Of a DNA stretch of 64,000 nt, positions 11,770 to 23,413 are shown piece by piece. Position numbers and translations under genes: made by a program. Every line of letters starts with the position of its first letter. Within the stretch, counting starts at the first letter, position 1. Origin of the DNA: Zanthoxylum bungeanum (Eukaryota > Streptophyta > Magnoliopsida > Sapindales > Rutaceae); the NCBI GenBank assembly GCA_019454045.1, contig SKCR01017762.1, positions 1 through 64,000 on the forward strand. Direction: 5' to 3'. The notes under the pieces were generated by a model. The model had not been told where the DNA came from, did no database searches, and was given only the letters and a program-made list of their open reading frames with translations.

Positions 11770-13536
11770 CAAACAACCACTTTTTCTTAATGTCAATTTT
11801 TTTTAATAATATGATCATAAACAAATCCTTCAGTATTTTAATAGTTCATTAAGAACTTCTTTTATACCTCTGAGAAGTATTCAGCGGATAAACAAAACAA
11901 AATATATTTTTTTTCTATCACTATAAAAGTTAAAGCTATCAAAATCATATATCTTTTACTAACTACTGGCGTACCACAAATCAAAGTATACAAAAATCCA
12001 ATTCTCAAACAAAAATTGCTGCACCTACTCTAATGTTAAATCAAACATGTATTTATCAATAAATTGTACACAAAAATTGTAAAAAAATAATAATTTAAAT
12101 CAATCAGATAATAATGTAATAGGAAAGTAATATAATTGAAGTTAAACTCACACTATGTTCAAATTACTATCTCCGGAAATTGTGGCCAACTACCATTCCT
12201 CTCACACTATAGTTAGAATACACAAGAATTAATGTTGCCGAATTTGTTGGTGAGAGGGAGTATTAATTGATTCATCAATGGCATAAAACCCACAAACGAT
12301 TGCTAAGGACCTACCACTCATTCAATATTGGTGAGATTGATGGATCTAACTTTCTCTACTGATGCTTTTGTCTTTGCCTCAAAACCCCTCATTTATGGGC
12401 CATCAATAAAGTCCTGTGCTAGACAAAATCATTTGAATGCAAAATAAAATATAGGAGAGGAACTTCTTGTATTTCTCGTGTGCATGATTGCTTTTCAATA
12501 ACATTTTTTTTTTAAAAAAAAAAATTTAGATTTTGTATTCAAGTGAGTTTTTCTTTTATAAATTATGAATGATTGATAATTATAGAATAATAATTTAAAT
12601 GTGATTGAATTTTAATCGTGTAATATTATTAAAACATGTGTGATATAAAATTATGAAAAATTTATTACAACTCAGTTTAGTTCAAGATTAAATCCATTTT
12701 TTAATTTTTTTTATGTGCTGAGGTATGAGCATTCGTGGATTTATGGTTTAGTTTGAAGGCCCTTAAACCATGCACCGCAAAAATTAAAAAGTGAAGATGA
12801 AATATCATGACCATATTTTATTTGATCATTAATATATTTGTGAAGGACAAAAAAAAAGGTTAAATAATTTACTCGGAAAAGGAAAAGAAATAAAATTGTA
12901 TGTTGCTACTTTTGATCGTGGATGTCATTGGTCATCAACATGTGATTACATAAATTGAATCTAATAATTCAAATGGTAGTAAAGTGATGCCATTGACCAA
13001 CAAAATGGTATTGTTTGTTTTTTTTAAAAAAGGAAACTAATAAGTTTGCTTTTATGTGTACGTAATTACAATTAAAATGTGCTTCCTTTACATTTGTATT
13101 TAATGTGTACATTTGTTTTTGAGAAAATGATCAAAACCCCATCTATTCGATAAATCAATCATTTTATTTTTCATTTTTTAAGAACCATACAAATCCCTCT
13201 GCCATTACAAAAGTTGTTAGTTTTCAATTTTTTACTTTGTTTTTACAGTTTTATTCCTGTTCTTTTTCGTGTAGAGCATTTCTTCACACCGCAAAATATA
13301 ATTGAAGAAATTACCAAGTGCTTTGAATGCTGGAAATGTTTCTCTATTTTTAGATGCAGACACCTAGAACTTAAATTAAAGAACCTTGTCAATCATTTTG
13401 TCTGTTTTGATTAAATAAAAAAAAGTATATATGTATTAATTAATTGGTATTATAGTATAATCTATGTGCCCCACTTCAGCGAACAATAGTTTTTTAACCT
13501 TGAATGAATATGCATTAACAATATAAAATTAACAAT
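11770..13536. other. AT-rich intergenic DNA, no feature recognised
   Basis: No ORF with a recognisable domain and no terminal-repeat structure was found. There is a T-run meeting an A-run near 12508-12533 and several homopolymer tracts. It looks like ordinary decayed intergenic sequence. Confidence 0.5.
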
Positions 13537-13734
13537 ATAAAAGAGTTGTGGCGTAGTTTGATTGTTTAGGGTTCATGATCTGATCTTTAAGTCTTGAGTT
13601 CGAATTGAGGGGACGTGTTTTTTGTAAGAGTCTAAGACAGTCGGAGATTTTATTTATTCCGTTTAAATTCAGGTCAAGTGATTTAACGGCGAAATTTTTA
13701 ATATTTCTGGAAAAAAAAAAAACATAAAAGAGTT
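13537..13734 (+). mobile_element. SINE copy 1 with 11-bp target-site duplication
   Basis: The body spans about 13548-13723 and opens with a tRNA-like promoter: box A-like TGGCGTAGTTTG near 13549 and box B-like GAGTTCGAATTG near 13596. It ends in an A-rich tail. It is flanked by perfect 11-bp direct repeats ATAAAAGAGTT at 13537-13547 and 13724-13734. A polymerase III promoter, a poly(A) tail and a target duplication together define a SINE moved by LINE machinery. The middle and 3' parts (AAGAGTCTAAGACAGTCGG, GATTTAACGGCG) match the copy at 15660-15843. Confidence 0.88.
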
Positions 13735-14275
13735 ATTGGTAGATACCTTTGATTCTTAATGTGCCCTCATCGCCAAAAACTATAAATTGATTAAATACAT
13801 AAAAGTGTAATGGCAATATGTCATCTCTTTAATTATTTCTAGTTTTCTTAGTGATTCTCATATTTCCTTGATTTTTAATTTTCTTTATTAAAAGAAATGG
13901 TGGCATAAATGATTGCGACTAAAGGTAGATCAAACGATGATTGTGCATCATTTTATATTCTTATGGTTTTCAATTACCTGCCTTTATTTTCCAAACAATA
14001 AAATTAATCATGATTTTTATTCAAAATAGATCAGAATAAAGAAACTATAAACATAAAGAGGTCATAATAAAATATTTGTAAAATGAATGGCAAAAAATTA
14101 ATTTTTTAAAAATATCCTAACTTCAATCCAGCAGTATTTTTTTTAAGAAGCTTTTGCATTTATGTGTTCCCGATTCTCTACCCTAAAACATTGTCAATTT
14201 TCAGTCTAATATTTTCGTCTCTCAAAACTTATCTCTTATAATTTTCACATACTATTTATTTTTATTTTTACATGC

Positions 14276-14316
14276 CAAAAAAAAAAAAAAAAAAAAAAAG
14301 AAGAAGAAGAAGTTTA
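14276..14316 (+). repeat. Poly(A) tract followed by (AAG)n
   Basis: A run of more than twenty A is followed by five AAG-type units. It lies immediately upstream of the hAT element and is a simple repeat or a decayed retroposon tail. Confidence 0.8.
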
Positions 14317-14323
14317 AATGGGG

Positions 14324-15601
14324 TTTGTGTGCATGGGCGGTTCCATGTTGGGCCCAGCAGGGGCTGCAGCCCCTGCTGGCCCAAAACAAATTTCTAAATT
14401 AATTTAAAAAACTTATTTTATATCAAATCCCTAAATTCTTGTTCCCACTTTTCCGTAATTCTAAAACTTGTTAATTTAAAAAGGTGGTATACAATTTCAA
14501 ATCATCGTTTTCACAAACTACTTCATCTTATCACACGATTCAATGCAAGAGTAGCTGAGTCGCAACCAGGGACCGAACCCAAGGACGAATCCTAGTTGTT
14601 ATTTTTGCACAGAACCTGCTCGATAAAAGTCTTGACAGACAGAAGATCACCATCCAGAAGGACCAGAACGGTTGATGGTGAAGATCTTTCAATTTCACTA
14701 ATATGATGAATTTTTCTTGAATGCATTTAACATAATCTCTGTTTGAAATTGAAACTGGACCAACTATTTTATTTTTTTGCTGCCAATGAACTTTGTTCTA
14801 ATTATATTATAACATAGTCAATTTTTTTAATTAATTTTGTTGATTCCTTTACGTTTTTTCAATAGATTTTTTTTACAAGAAACTAAATTATTCTTTTGTT
14901 TATTTGATATATTTATGGAGAAATATTTTAAAAGAAAATCAACATTACAACCTTCTATAAAGAAAACTAAGTATTATTCAAGCGAAGTTAATTTACAAGA
15001 TCTTCCTACAGATCCTGGATTAAGACCTCGAATCTCTTATTATAGTCATAATATCTGAGATGAAGTCCGAATAGCGTAATTACAAAAGGGTCATGTTCAA
15101 CCTAAAAATCACAATTTTAAATTATCAAATTTTGGAAATCAAAAACGGCGGTTTGTCTCAACTTGGTTTGAAAATTTTGGATCTTGGTTGGAATATAGCA
15201 TAGAAAAATATGTTGTATTTTGTCTTTTTTGTTATCTTTTTAAAGAAGAGAATGGTTAACAAAGTGGTGATGATATATTTGTTGGTAAAGGATTTAAGAA
15301 TTGGAAGAAGAAATAAAAATTTATTGAACATGGGGGAGATATTAATAGTGCTCACAACAAAGTTACACAAGACTGTGAAACGTTGATGAATCAGAAGCAG
15401 CATATTGAAATAGCTTTCTCAAGACATTCAGAATTTTGGAATTATAGCTTATTGTCAAGAGAGCACACACTGATACACAATTATAAATGTATTGAATGAA
15501 AATATATCAATGAAGTTCAAAATTTTAGTACTTATTTTTTGTTGAACTTTTTAACTTAGCCCCTCCTGTGTTGAATTCCTGGCTCCGCCACTGTTTGTGT
15601 G
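14324..15601 (+). mobile_element. hAT transposon, 1.26 kb, with 8-bp target duplication
   Basis: The element body is 14332-15593. The left end reads CATGGGCGGTTCCATG and the right end, in reverse complement, reads CAGTGGCGGAGCCAGG. These are imperfect terminal inverted repeats of the hAT type. Both sides carry the same octamer TTTGTGTG (14324-14331 and 15594-15601), the 8-bp duplication expected of hAT transposition. The interior keeps only the start of a transposase-like gene, so it is an internally deleted, non-autonomous copy. Confidence 0.88.
14915..15410 (+). pseudogene. hAT transposase N-terminal fragment (TTF-type zinc finger / ZMYM1-like)
   Basis: From ATG at 14915 the frame reads MEKYFKRKS and then DLPTDPGLRPRISYY up to a stop at 15056. 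This is the start typical of plant TTF-type zinc-finger hAT proteins. Downstream, in shifted frames, are pieces of the same protein: STWFENFGSWLEYSIEKY near 15150-15205, FVGKGFKNWKK near 15279-15315 with a stop after it, and NSAHNKV...LMNQKQHIE near 15345-15405. The catalytic RNase-H-like core and the C-terminal dimerisation domain are missing, because the element's right end follows within about 200 bp. It cannot make an active transposase. Confidence 0.75.
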
Positions 15602-15659
15602 AATGTTTTGGTGTCAATCATGTAATGAAGTATTTTAAGAATGCAAAATAGTAAAAATA

Positions 15660-15843
15660 AAATAGGGACGTTACTTGGTGGTGTAAGGTTCATAATTTCA
15701 CTTTGAGGTTCTGGGTTCCAAACCAGAGATTGCATTTCTTATAAGAGCTTGGGACAGACAGTCGGGAATTTTCCCTGCTCCGCTTAAGCCTGGAATGAGT
15801 GGTTTAGCGGCGGGGTTTGCAACGATTCAAAAAAAAAAAAAAT
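15660..15843 (+). mobile_element. SINE copy 2, same family
   Basis: It has a tRNA-like 5' part with box A-like TTGGTGGTGTAAGG and box B-like GGTTCTGGGTTCCAAACC (about 15677-15725). It shares AAGAGCTTGGGACAGACAGTCGG and GTGGTTTAGCGGCGGGG with copy 1 and ends in about fourteen A near 15829. I do not see a clear target duplication, so the copy is older or its ends are altered. The next 600 bp (15844-16482) hold no feature I recognise. Confidence 0.75.
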
Positions 15844-16482
15844 ACACTAGAGGGAAGTTGCTACATAGGGAATTATCATCTATCTCTAAGAACTTCTATA
15901 TTTTCTAACATAGCAACATTTTTTTTCCCATTTAGATCAAATAGTAAGACTAAAATGTTTATATTACCACTAATTTTTTGATCATTTCATTATAGTCATA
16001 TACCTATTTAATACAAATAGATTAAACAACTCCACTTAAGGTCTAATAAATAATCTAAAAGACACCTTCCCCATGTAATGCCTCAACATCGTGCCTCACA
16101 GTTGGACTTTTAACATTTTTCGACAAAAAAATGGACAGGAAGGTTCATTTCAACAGAGTTAAAGATTTAAAATATAAAATTATTATAATCTCTTTACTCT
16201 CACGCAAAGAAATGAAAGTGCTAGTTTTTGTCAACAGTAAGCAAGTGAAGTCGTCGTCAAAAATCATACAAGATCATTATCATTTGATTAAAGAAATCAT
16301 ACAAAAGATCATTATTTGGCCATGCTATTAGTTAACTTAAAGTTCCACGCGATTAGGGTTTTGGTGTTGTGAGATACACTTTTAGAAACTGGGTTAATTG
16401 CACTTGTTAGGAAATTTATTTAAATCATATGCGAAAAACTCTATTATATAACGGTATTATCATATCATTCAAATAACAATCT

Positions 16483-16692
16483 CAGTGGCGTAATTAGAAA
16501 ATTGCTCTAATGGACTAAATGTTGATTTTCACTTTTCACAAAAGTATTAAATACTCTCTATTTTAGGAGGGTAAATAAAAATTATTTCATTAACAAAATA
16601 GATTTTTCATTAATTTATAAGATAAATTTTAACAAGTTTTTGAATTGAGTGGGGGTGACTATATATACTCCCATATAAGTGGCTCCATCACT
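16483..16692. mobile_element. Possible hAT-like miniature element
   Basis: A 210-bp AT-rich block starts CAGTGGCGTAATTAG and ends GTGGCTCCATCACTT, a loose inverted pair resembling hAT ends. No matching 8-bp target duplication is seen. The call rests on the termini alone. Confidence 0.3.
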
Positions 16693-16794
16693 TTATCTTG
16701 AAACGTGTGCTAAATAGTAAAAATACATTAAATAAATTATAATTATATATAATATAATTCCACATATTATATATTTATTGGTTAGTGATATCAC

Positions 16795-17460
16795 TGTTGG
16801 ACAATTATGACCTCATAACGGAATTAAAATTGGATTTTAATTCGAGCAAACGAATTAATTTAGAATTAATTCGCGAGCGACTTTAATAGTAATTTTGCCA
16901 GGCATAATTATTTAATTAAATTTGATTTAATTACGTCGTAACGGAAAATTCGTTAATTCGGAATTAACGAACCCAAACCCAGAATGTATTTGCGGGCCCG
17001 CTTGGATTTTGAATTAAAGTGGGGCCCACAAGTCACATCACAAGTCACATCGCTAGTCAACTTTGTCACTTTAGCTTGATGGAAGTTGTTAGTAGTTGAA
17101 AACTTGTAAATTACACTTCTATTATTTTATTTGAAGTGTAAAGTGACATATACCAACTTTTGGTATTTGGTAATTAGATTTTTGAAAATAAAAAAATTGC
17201 AAATTTTTCCAAGTGCTAGCACACATTACATCATACAAAGGTGATAGGGAAACATTCCCTACAGTTTGGAATCTAAAACTTCAAGCTTGGAGCTTTAACA
17301 TACATCAAAGAGAGGAGCTTGGAACAACTTCACAAAGTGGAATTTTTGAACTCTACACCTACATCCAATTCGTTCAATGTAAGTATTTACGCTACTTCTT
17401 TGCGTATTCACACATGAATTTTGCTTCAAATGATCTTGGATTGTTCTTGGAGACCCAACA
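16795..17460 (+). mobile_element. Copia-1 LTR with large internal deletion
   Basis: It starts TGTTGGACAATTATGACC and then jumps, relative to complete copies, to the palindrome array near the middle of the LTR. It loses about 1.3 kb and ends GAGACCCAACA. The sequence after it (ATGGTATCATGAGC) is a one-base-altered tRNA-Met primer-binding site, so this is a 5' LTR. The pentamer before it is ATCAC, and no matching partner was found. Confidence 0.8.
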
Positions 17461-18684
17461 ATGGTATCATGAGCCTATTTAAGCATGAAATTGAATTAGG
17501 GTTCTTAATCTTGAATTTGGGTATTTTTTATTTGAGCATGATTTAATCAAATTGTTTGTGTAAGTATGCTTAGATGATGATAACTTAGAGTTATGCATGA
17601 TCAATTTTATGAGAAATTAATTGGATTAATTTTCCCCAAATCTATAGGCTTGGCCGAATGATATAGGTACCCTAAGCTCATGGTGATTTTGAAATTTTAG
17701 ACCATTGGATGAGTTTCAAATGAATGGATAAATTGATTTGTGATTTAATTGGATTGAAATCAAAATTAATGAAAAATTACCATGATTGCCGTGAGCTTGT
17801 ATGAGCATGTTGGGATTGATTTTGCTTCAATAATGTTGGACATGTATTGAAAATAATAAAGCATGATTAATTATGTAAATTGGTATTTTGGAAATGTTAA
17901 TTTAAATAATTAATTATGGCTATACACTTTAATTAAATAAATTGTGATATTTGGAATATTAGAATGTAATTTATTAGGCTTAATTTGGAATTGGGCTAAA
18001 ATTGTTGTATTTGGGCCTAATGGGCTTGGTTGGGCTAAGTTGGTTTATGACAATTGGATTGGATCCAAATTGGGCCTAAACCATTCCATTAAGTCCAAAT
18101 ATAATAAATGAGCCTTTTAAAATTTAATTGGGCCTATTGGGCCGAAATTAATTTTTATAGAAAATAGGGTGATTCCTTTATTGGGCCTTGGCATTTGGGT
18201 TTGACCCATATTGGCCAAAGCCCATGCCTTAAGAAATTAATTGAAAGCCCTTTGGACTTTAATTAAATCGACATTGGATGTTAATTGGGCTTTGAGACCC
18301 ATTAAGATTATATTTAGAATCTAAGTCGTAAAGGCGCATTAAAAGTGTAATTATTTAATTTGGAATTAGATAAAGAATTAGTATTGAATACAAATTAAAT
18401 CGGATTTAAAATTGTAGTTCGATATAATTCAAGAATACGTACTTGGAGTACTTATTCTTAAACGAGTTAGACTCGCGCAAATCAAATCGTTATTTGAACA
18501 TTGGATGATCACTTAATTCAAAGTTTAATTAATTGGATTAGATTGATTGAATAACATGCTTTGTGTGAATACATGGATGTATTGTATGAATAATGTATAT
18601 CAGATGGATATTAGATGGGTGAGGGCAATTTTGGAAATTGTTGTAATAAATTTAGAATTTATTAAATTGGACTTGCGTGTCCAT
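17461..18684 (+). other. Copia-1 untranslated leader, plus strand
   Basis: It opens with a degenerate tRNA-Met primer-binding site and continues as the same leader found at 26502-27700. Phrases such as TTGGGCCTAATGGGC recur in it. There is no ORF of note. It stops abruptly near 18684 after GACTTGCGTGTCCA, where the sequence switches to a minus-strand LTR. Confidence 0.75.
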
Positions 18685-19741
18685 CCCAGATTAATTTTAT
18701 GTTCGAGTCAAATCTCATCGGTGAATCTTTGGGAAGCGACCCAAGAGACCCCTGGATATGTTGGCAATAAATACGGTCATCGAACTATCTGAATACGTGC
18801 GTACCTGGTACCACGCTCTTACCGATTTACAAAACATGATTGGCTTCTAGCAAAGCATCGTGTCTACCTAATTCTCCAGAAATATTCTTTAAAGGAATAT
18901 GTAATCTTTGTCAGGCGTAGCATACGTAGTATTGCGTATAACGATCCAGTATCGATAGTCATATGCTAGGCCTGGGGCTGGAATTGTGTCTGCCTCGTAT
19001 GAAGCATATATCGGATCTCTGTTAACTAGTCTCTATATTCGGTTAATCATGACCTAGTCATATTATCCCGATGACTACAGTACTTAAGAGTACTAGTTTC
19101 ATATCCTACGTGATCATCATCTCTATATGATTGAAGTGATACTTCCATCTTGACATCACACCCAATACACTACGATTCTCAGTATACCTAGAAGAGGCGT
19201 ACACAGAACCTGTTAAAGCCCCGGACGACCAAAACCAAAGTATACTGATTGTCGTAAGTATTAGCGATGCAAGTCTCAGGTTAAGACCAAATACATCTAC
19301 CCTGATTCGAATTCCCATAGACACATAGACATACTACCAATGGGATTCTCAGGGGTCTATCCAGAGCGAAGCTGTTTTCGTACCATCGGTAAACAGAACC
19401 TCCTATTACACTTGCATGAGTATCCAATACCCAAATATATGAGAACTATGTCGTTACGCTTCCATAACACGCACAAGTGTAATACTAGCCTATTCCGCAT
19501 TATCGATGTCCAGTCTCGATAATACTACGACTAGGGATATTTAATGATTAAACCTTTGTGGATTAATATTATCTCATATCTTATTAATCCGGTACTAATC
19601 ATATGGACTTTTATCATTTATAAATCCAGGTAATCTAATTACAACTGATAAAAGAGCAATTTCCTTTGTCACATAGTTAATTTGTACAACAACCCCATGT
19701 TATGTACAAATAGTGATGTTATGGGTCATAATTATCCAACA
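18685..19741 (-). mobile_element. Copia-1 LTR, minus strand, truncated
   Basis: It is the reverse complement of the first half of the Copia-1 LTR. It begins at CCCAGATTAATT inside the palindrome array and ends ATTATCCAACA, which is the LTR 5' terminus read backwards. The adjacent AATCTCTCACTTGGCC is the reverse complement of the polypurine tract, so it is the 3' LTR of the minus-strand element to its right. Confidence 0.85.
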
Positions 19742-21450
19742 ATCTCTCACTTGGCCTATAGCCAATCACTCAAGTGTCTAACACCTTACTATATACGGGT
19801 TGCTCAAACTTCTGCTGAGAAATAGCTTTCGTCAGCGGATTTACAATGTTATCATATGATACGTTTTATTCGATCATCACATCGCCACGATGTATAATCC
19901 GACGAATCAGATGAAATAGTCGAAGTATATACTTGGATAATTGATGAAACTGTGGTTCCTTAGCCTGTGTTGTAGCCTAGCTCAACTGATAACAGAACTA
20001 CTTCTAATCAAATTAGGATTATATAGATCCAAAATACTTTTATTGCTGCCTCAGCTGCAGTAATGTTCCGCTTTTGTTATTTATTCGGCAACTGTATCTT
20101 ACTTGGAAGATTTACAGCTCACTGTTCCATTATTCAAACTAAATATGTACCCTTATTGCGACTTAAAGTTGTCTTTATCGGTTTGGAAACTTGAAGCGGC
20201 GAACCTAGTTACCTCAAGTTCTCATTTCCCATATTTCCAGAAAGTATCCTTAGTTCGTCCAAGATACTCAGAGATGTTCTTTACATTAATCCAGTGACCA
20301 TCACCTAGATCGGCCTAATTGTGACTCCATATGATCAAAGCATATGAGACACCAGGTCACGTACATAACAAAACGTATGAACACTAAGAGAGTGTCAACA
20401 GCTTTCTAGATCTATCCCAGTAGATCTTTATTCCTAGAATAAAGCCTGCTTCTCCCAGGTATTCCATGGAGATTTTAATGAATGCCAAGCTTTCACCGAT
20501 TATATTATGGGAATGTTATTGCTAAGAAGCAATACATCATCGACTTATAGGACATTCATTGTCAGTGCGCTCCCATTAACCTTCTTATATACACAAGAAT
20601 CATCTTCGTTTTGAATGAAATCATATACCATTATGATCTTATCAAAACGTTGGTTCCAATAACACAATGCTTGCTTCAATCCATAAATGGATCGATTTAA
20701 CTTGCAAACCTTGTTTGCATGTTTTGACACAACAAAACCGTCAGGATATTGTAAACATCCTCCAAAAGGTTTCCGTTAAGGAAAGCGGTTTGGACGTCCA
20801 TGTGCCATATTTTCATAAATGAAATATGCAGCATTAGTAAGCATTATCCAAATGGATTTAATCATGGCAACAGGTGAAAAAATTTCATCGTAGTCGACAT
20901 TATATCGTTGACGATACCCTTTCTGTACAAGCCTAGTTATGTACATTTGTATGTTTCCATCCATGTATGTCTTCCTTGAAGACTCATATAGTACCAATAG
21001 GCACAATTCCTTCTGGTACATCAACCAGTGTTCAAACTTGGTTGTATACATGGAATCCATTTCGTACTTCATGGAACTTTTCCATATAGCGGAGTCGATA
21101 CCTTGTATCGCTACCTCATACATAGCCGATTCATCTTCCTCAATAAGATTGACATCTACATGAGGTGAGATCAGAAACCCATACCTCTCAGGTTGTTTTC
21201 TGACTCTCTCTGATTTACGCGGTTCTTGTGTATTCGAAGATTGTGGTACAGTTTCATCCATGATGAACTGTTTATGTTCCGTTAAGGAATCGGTGCCTCG
21301 AACAGTATAACTCTGATTTTCATCGAGTTTTAATTTCCTCCCACTTACCACTGCATATAGGAATTCCTCTTAGGAAAACTGCATGGAGAGCAACAATTAC
21401 ATTGTTCTCTTCTGAGTTGTATAAGTGTTATACTTTGGTTTCCTTAGGAC
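19742..21450 (-). pseudogene. Copia-1 pol 3' part, minus strand (RT and RNase H)
   Basis: Read leftwards from about 21351, one frame is open for 191 codons and contains LTEHKQFIMDETVPQSSN, RKSERVRKQPERYGF and, later, VDYDEIFSPVAMIKSI. A second piece (20730-20545) reads KVCKLNRSIYGLKQALCYWN. The catalytic box near 20550 reads stop-V-D-D, so the two Asp are kept and Tyr is lost. The codon where other copia proteins have Trp after PIGT is TGA (20984-20986). The element is cut at 21450 by another Copia-1 LTR, so integrase, protease and gag are missing. Confidence 0.85.
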
Positions 21451-23413
21451 TGTTGGGTTTTCTAGGTCAAACCAATATCAAATTAAGCAAGAAATCATGT
21501 GAATACAACAGAGTAAGAAGACGGAAAGTATTGTATTTTTATCGGTTTTGGATGTAGGAGATAACAAAAATTCCATGCCTTTGTGTTGTGCTCCAAGCTC
21601 CCTTTTGATGTATGTTAAGCTTCCAAGCATCTCCTTGAATTCCAAACTCATGGATATGTTTCCCTAACACCTTTGAATGACTCCTTTAATGTTCTAGAAT
21701 TTTCTATTTTGAAGCAAAATCAAGAAGCAAGTGAGCCCTAGGCTCTCGGCAATGAAGAGGAAAAACAAGGCCAAGTTTCGGCCAAGAGAGGAATAAGGAG
21801 AGAGAGTTTTGCTTTTGGTATATTTGATTTCTAAAACCAGTTACACTTATGAAAAGTCAACTCCAAATTTGGTATATGCTTTTCCAAAAAGCATAAAGCA
21901 AATTGGAGGGAAAATTGGCATTCAATGCCTCCATCTACTCCCATCATGAATAGTGACTGGATGTCAATCACAAAAAGGTGACATGACTTCCATCACTAAA
22001 GTGACAGGCGATGTGACTTGTGGGCCCCACTTTAATTCAAAGTCCGAGTGGGCCCGCAAACATATTCCGGGCTCGGGTTCGTTAATTCCAAATTAACGAA
22101 TTTTCCGTTGCGACGTAATTAAATCAAATTTAATTAAACAATTATGCCTAGCAAAATTACTATTCATATTGCTCGCGAATTAATTATAAACTAATTCGTT
22201 TGCCTCCGCGTCGAAATCTAATTTCGTTTAATATATCGAATATATTATTTTATCGAATAATTCCAAATTAATCGTTCTCTCTCTTTTAATAGAATTTTAT
22301 CCCAGATAAAATTCTCTGTAATTAATCCTAGATTAATTTTCTCTCTCTTCCAATTAATCCCAGATTAATTATGTTCGAGTCATACGTCATCGGTGAATCT
22401 TCGGGAAGCGACCCATGAGATCTCTGGATATGTTGGCAGTAAATCTGATCATCGGACTATCCGAACACGTACGTACCTAGTACTATATTTTTACCGACTT
22501 ACGAGACATGGTTGGCTTCTAGCAAAGCACCGTGCCTACCCAATTCTCCAGAAATATTCTTAAAGGAATATATAATCTTTGTCAGGCGTAATATACGTAG
22601 TATTGCGTGTTGCAATCCAGTATCGGATGTCACATGCTAGGCCTGGGGCTGGAATTGTGTCTGCCCCGTACGAAGTACATATCGGATCTCTGGTAACTAG
22701 TCTCTATAATCGGATAAGCATGACCTAGTCATATTATCCCGATGACTACAGTACATAAGAGTACTAGTTTTGTATCCTACGTGATCATCATCTACATATG
22801 ACTGGAGTGATACTTCCATCTTGACATCACACCCAATACACTACGATTCTCAATATACCCAGAAGAGGCGTACACAGAACCTGTTAAAGCCCCGCACGAC
22901 CGAAACCAAAGTATATTCATTGTCGTAAGTATTAGCGATGCAAGTCTCAGGTTAAGACCAAATACACCTACCTTGATTCGGACTCCCATAGACACATAGT
23001 CATACTACCAATGGGATTCTAAGGGGTCTATCCAGAGCGAAGCTGTTTCCGTACCATCGGTAAACAAAACCTCCTATCACACTTGCATAAGTATCCAATA
23101 TTTAAATATATGAGAACTATGTCGTTATGCTCCCACAACGTGCACAAGTGCAATACTAGTCTATTCCACATTATCGATGTCCAATCTCGATAATACTACG
23201 ACTAGGGATATTTTAATAATTAAACCTTAATGGATTAATACTGTCTCATATCTTATTAATCTGGAACTAATCATATGGACTTTTATCATTTATATATCTT
23301 GGTAATCTAATTACAAATGACAAAAGAGCAATTTCCTTTGTCACATAGTTAATTTGTACAACAACACCATGTTCTATACAAATAGTGATGCTATGGGTCA
23401 TAATTGTCCAACA
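21451..23413 (-). mobile_element. Copia-1 LTR, complete, minus strand
   Basis: 1963 bp, TGTTGGG to CCAACA as read on the plus strand. It is followed at 23414 by ATCCCCCACTTGG, the reverse complement of the polypurine tract. It is therefore the 3' LTR of the minus-strand element 23414-25547, and it interrupts the pol of the element at 19742-21450 (a nested insertion). The palindrome array is at 22095-22380. Confidence 0.88.

Noticed and set aside
13214..13414. 66-codon ORF in AT-rich intergenic DNA
   Set aside because: Composition follows the background, with no motif and no neighbouring exon or promoter signals.
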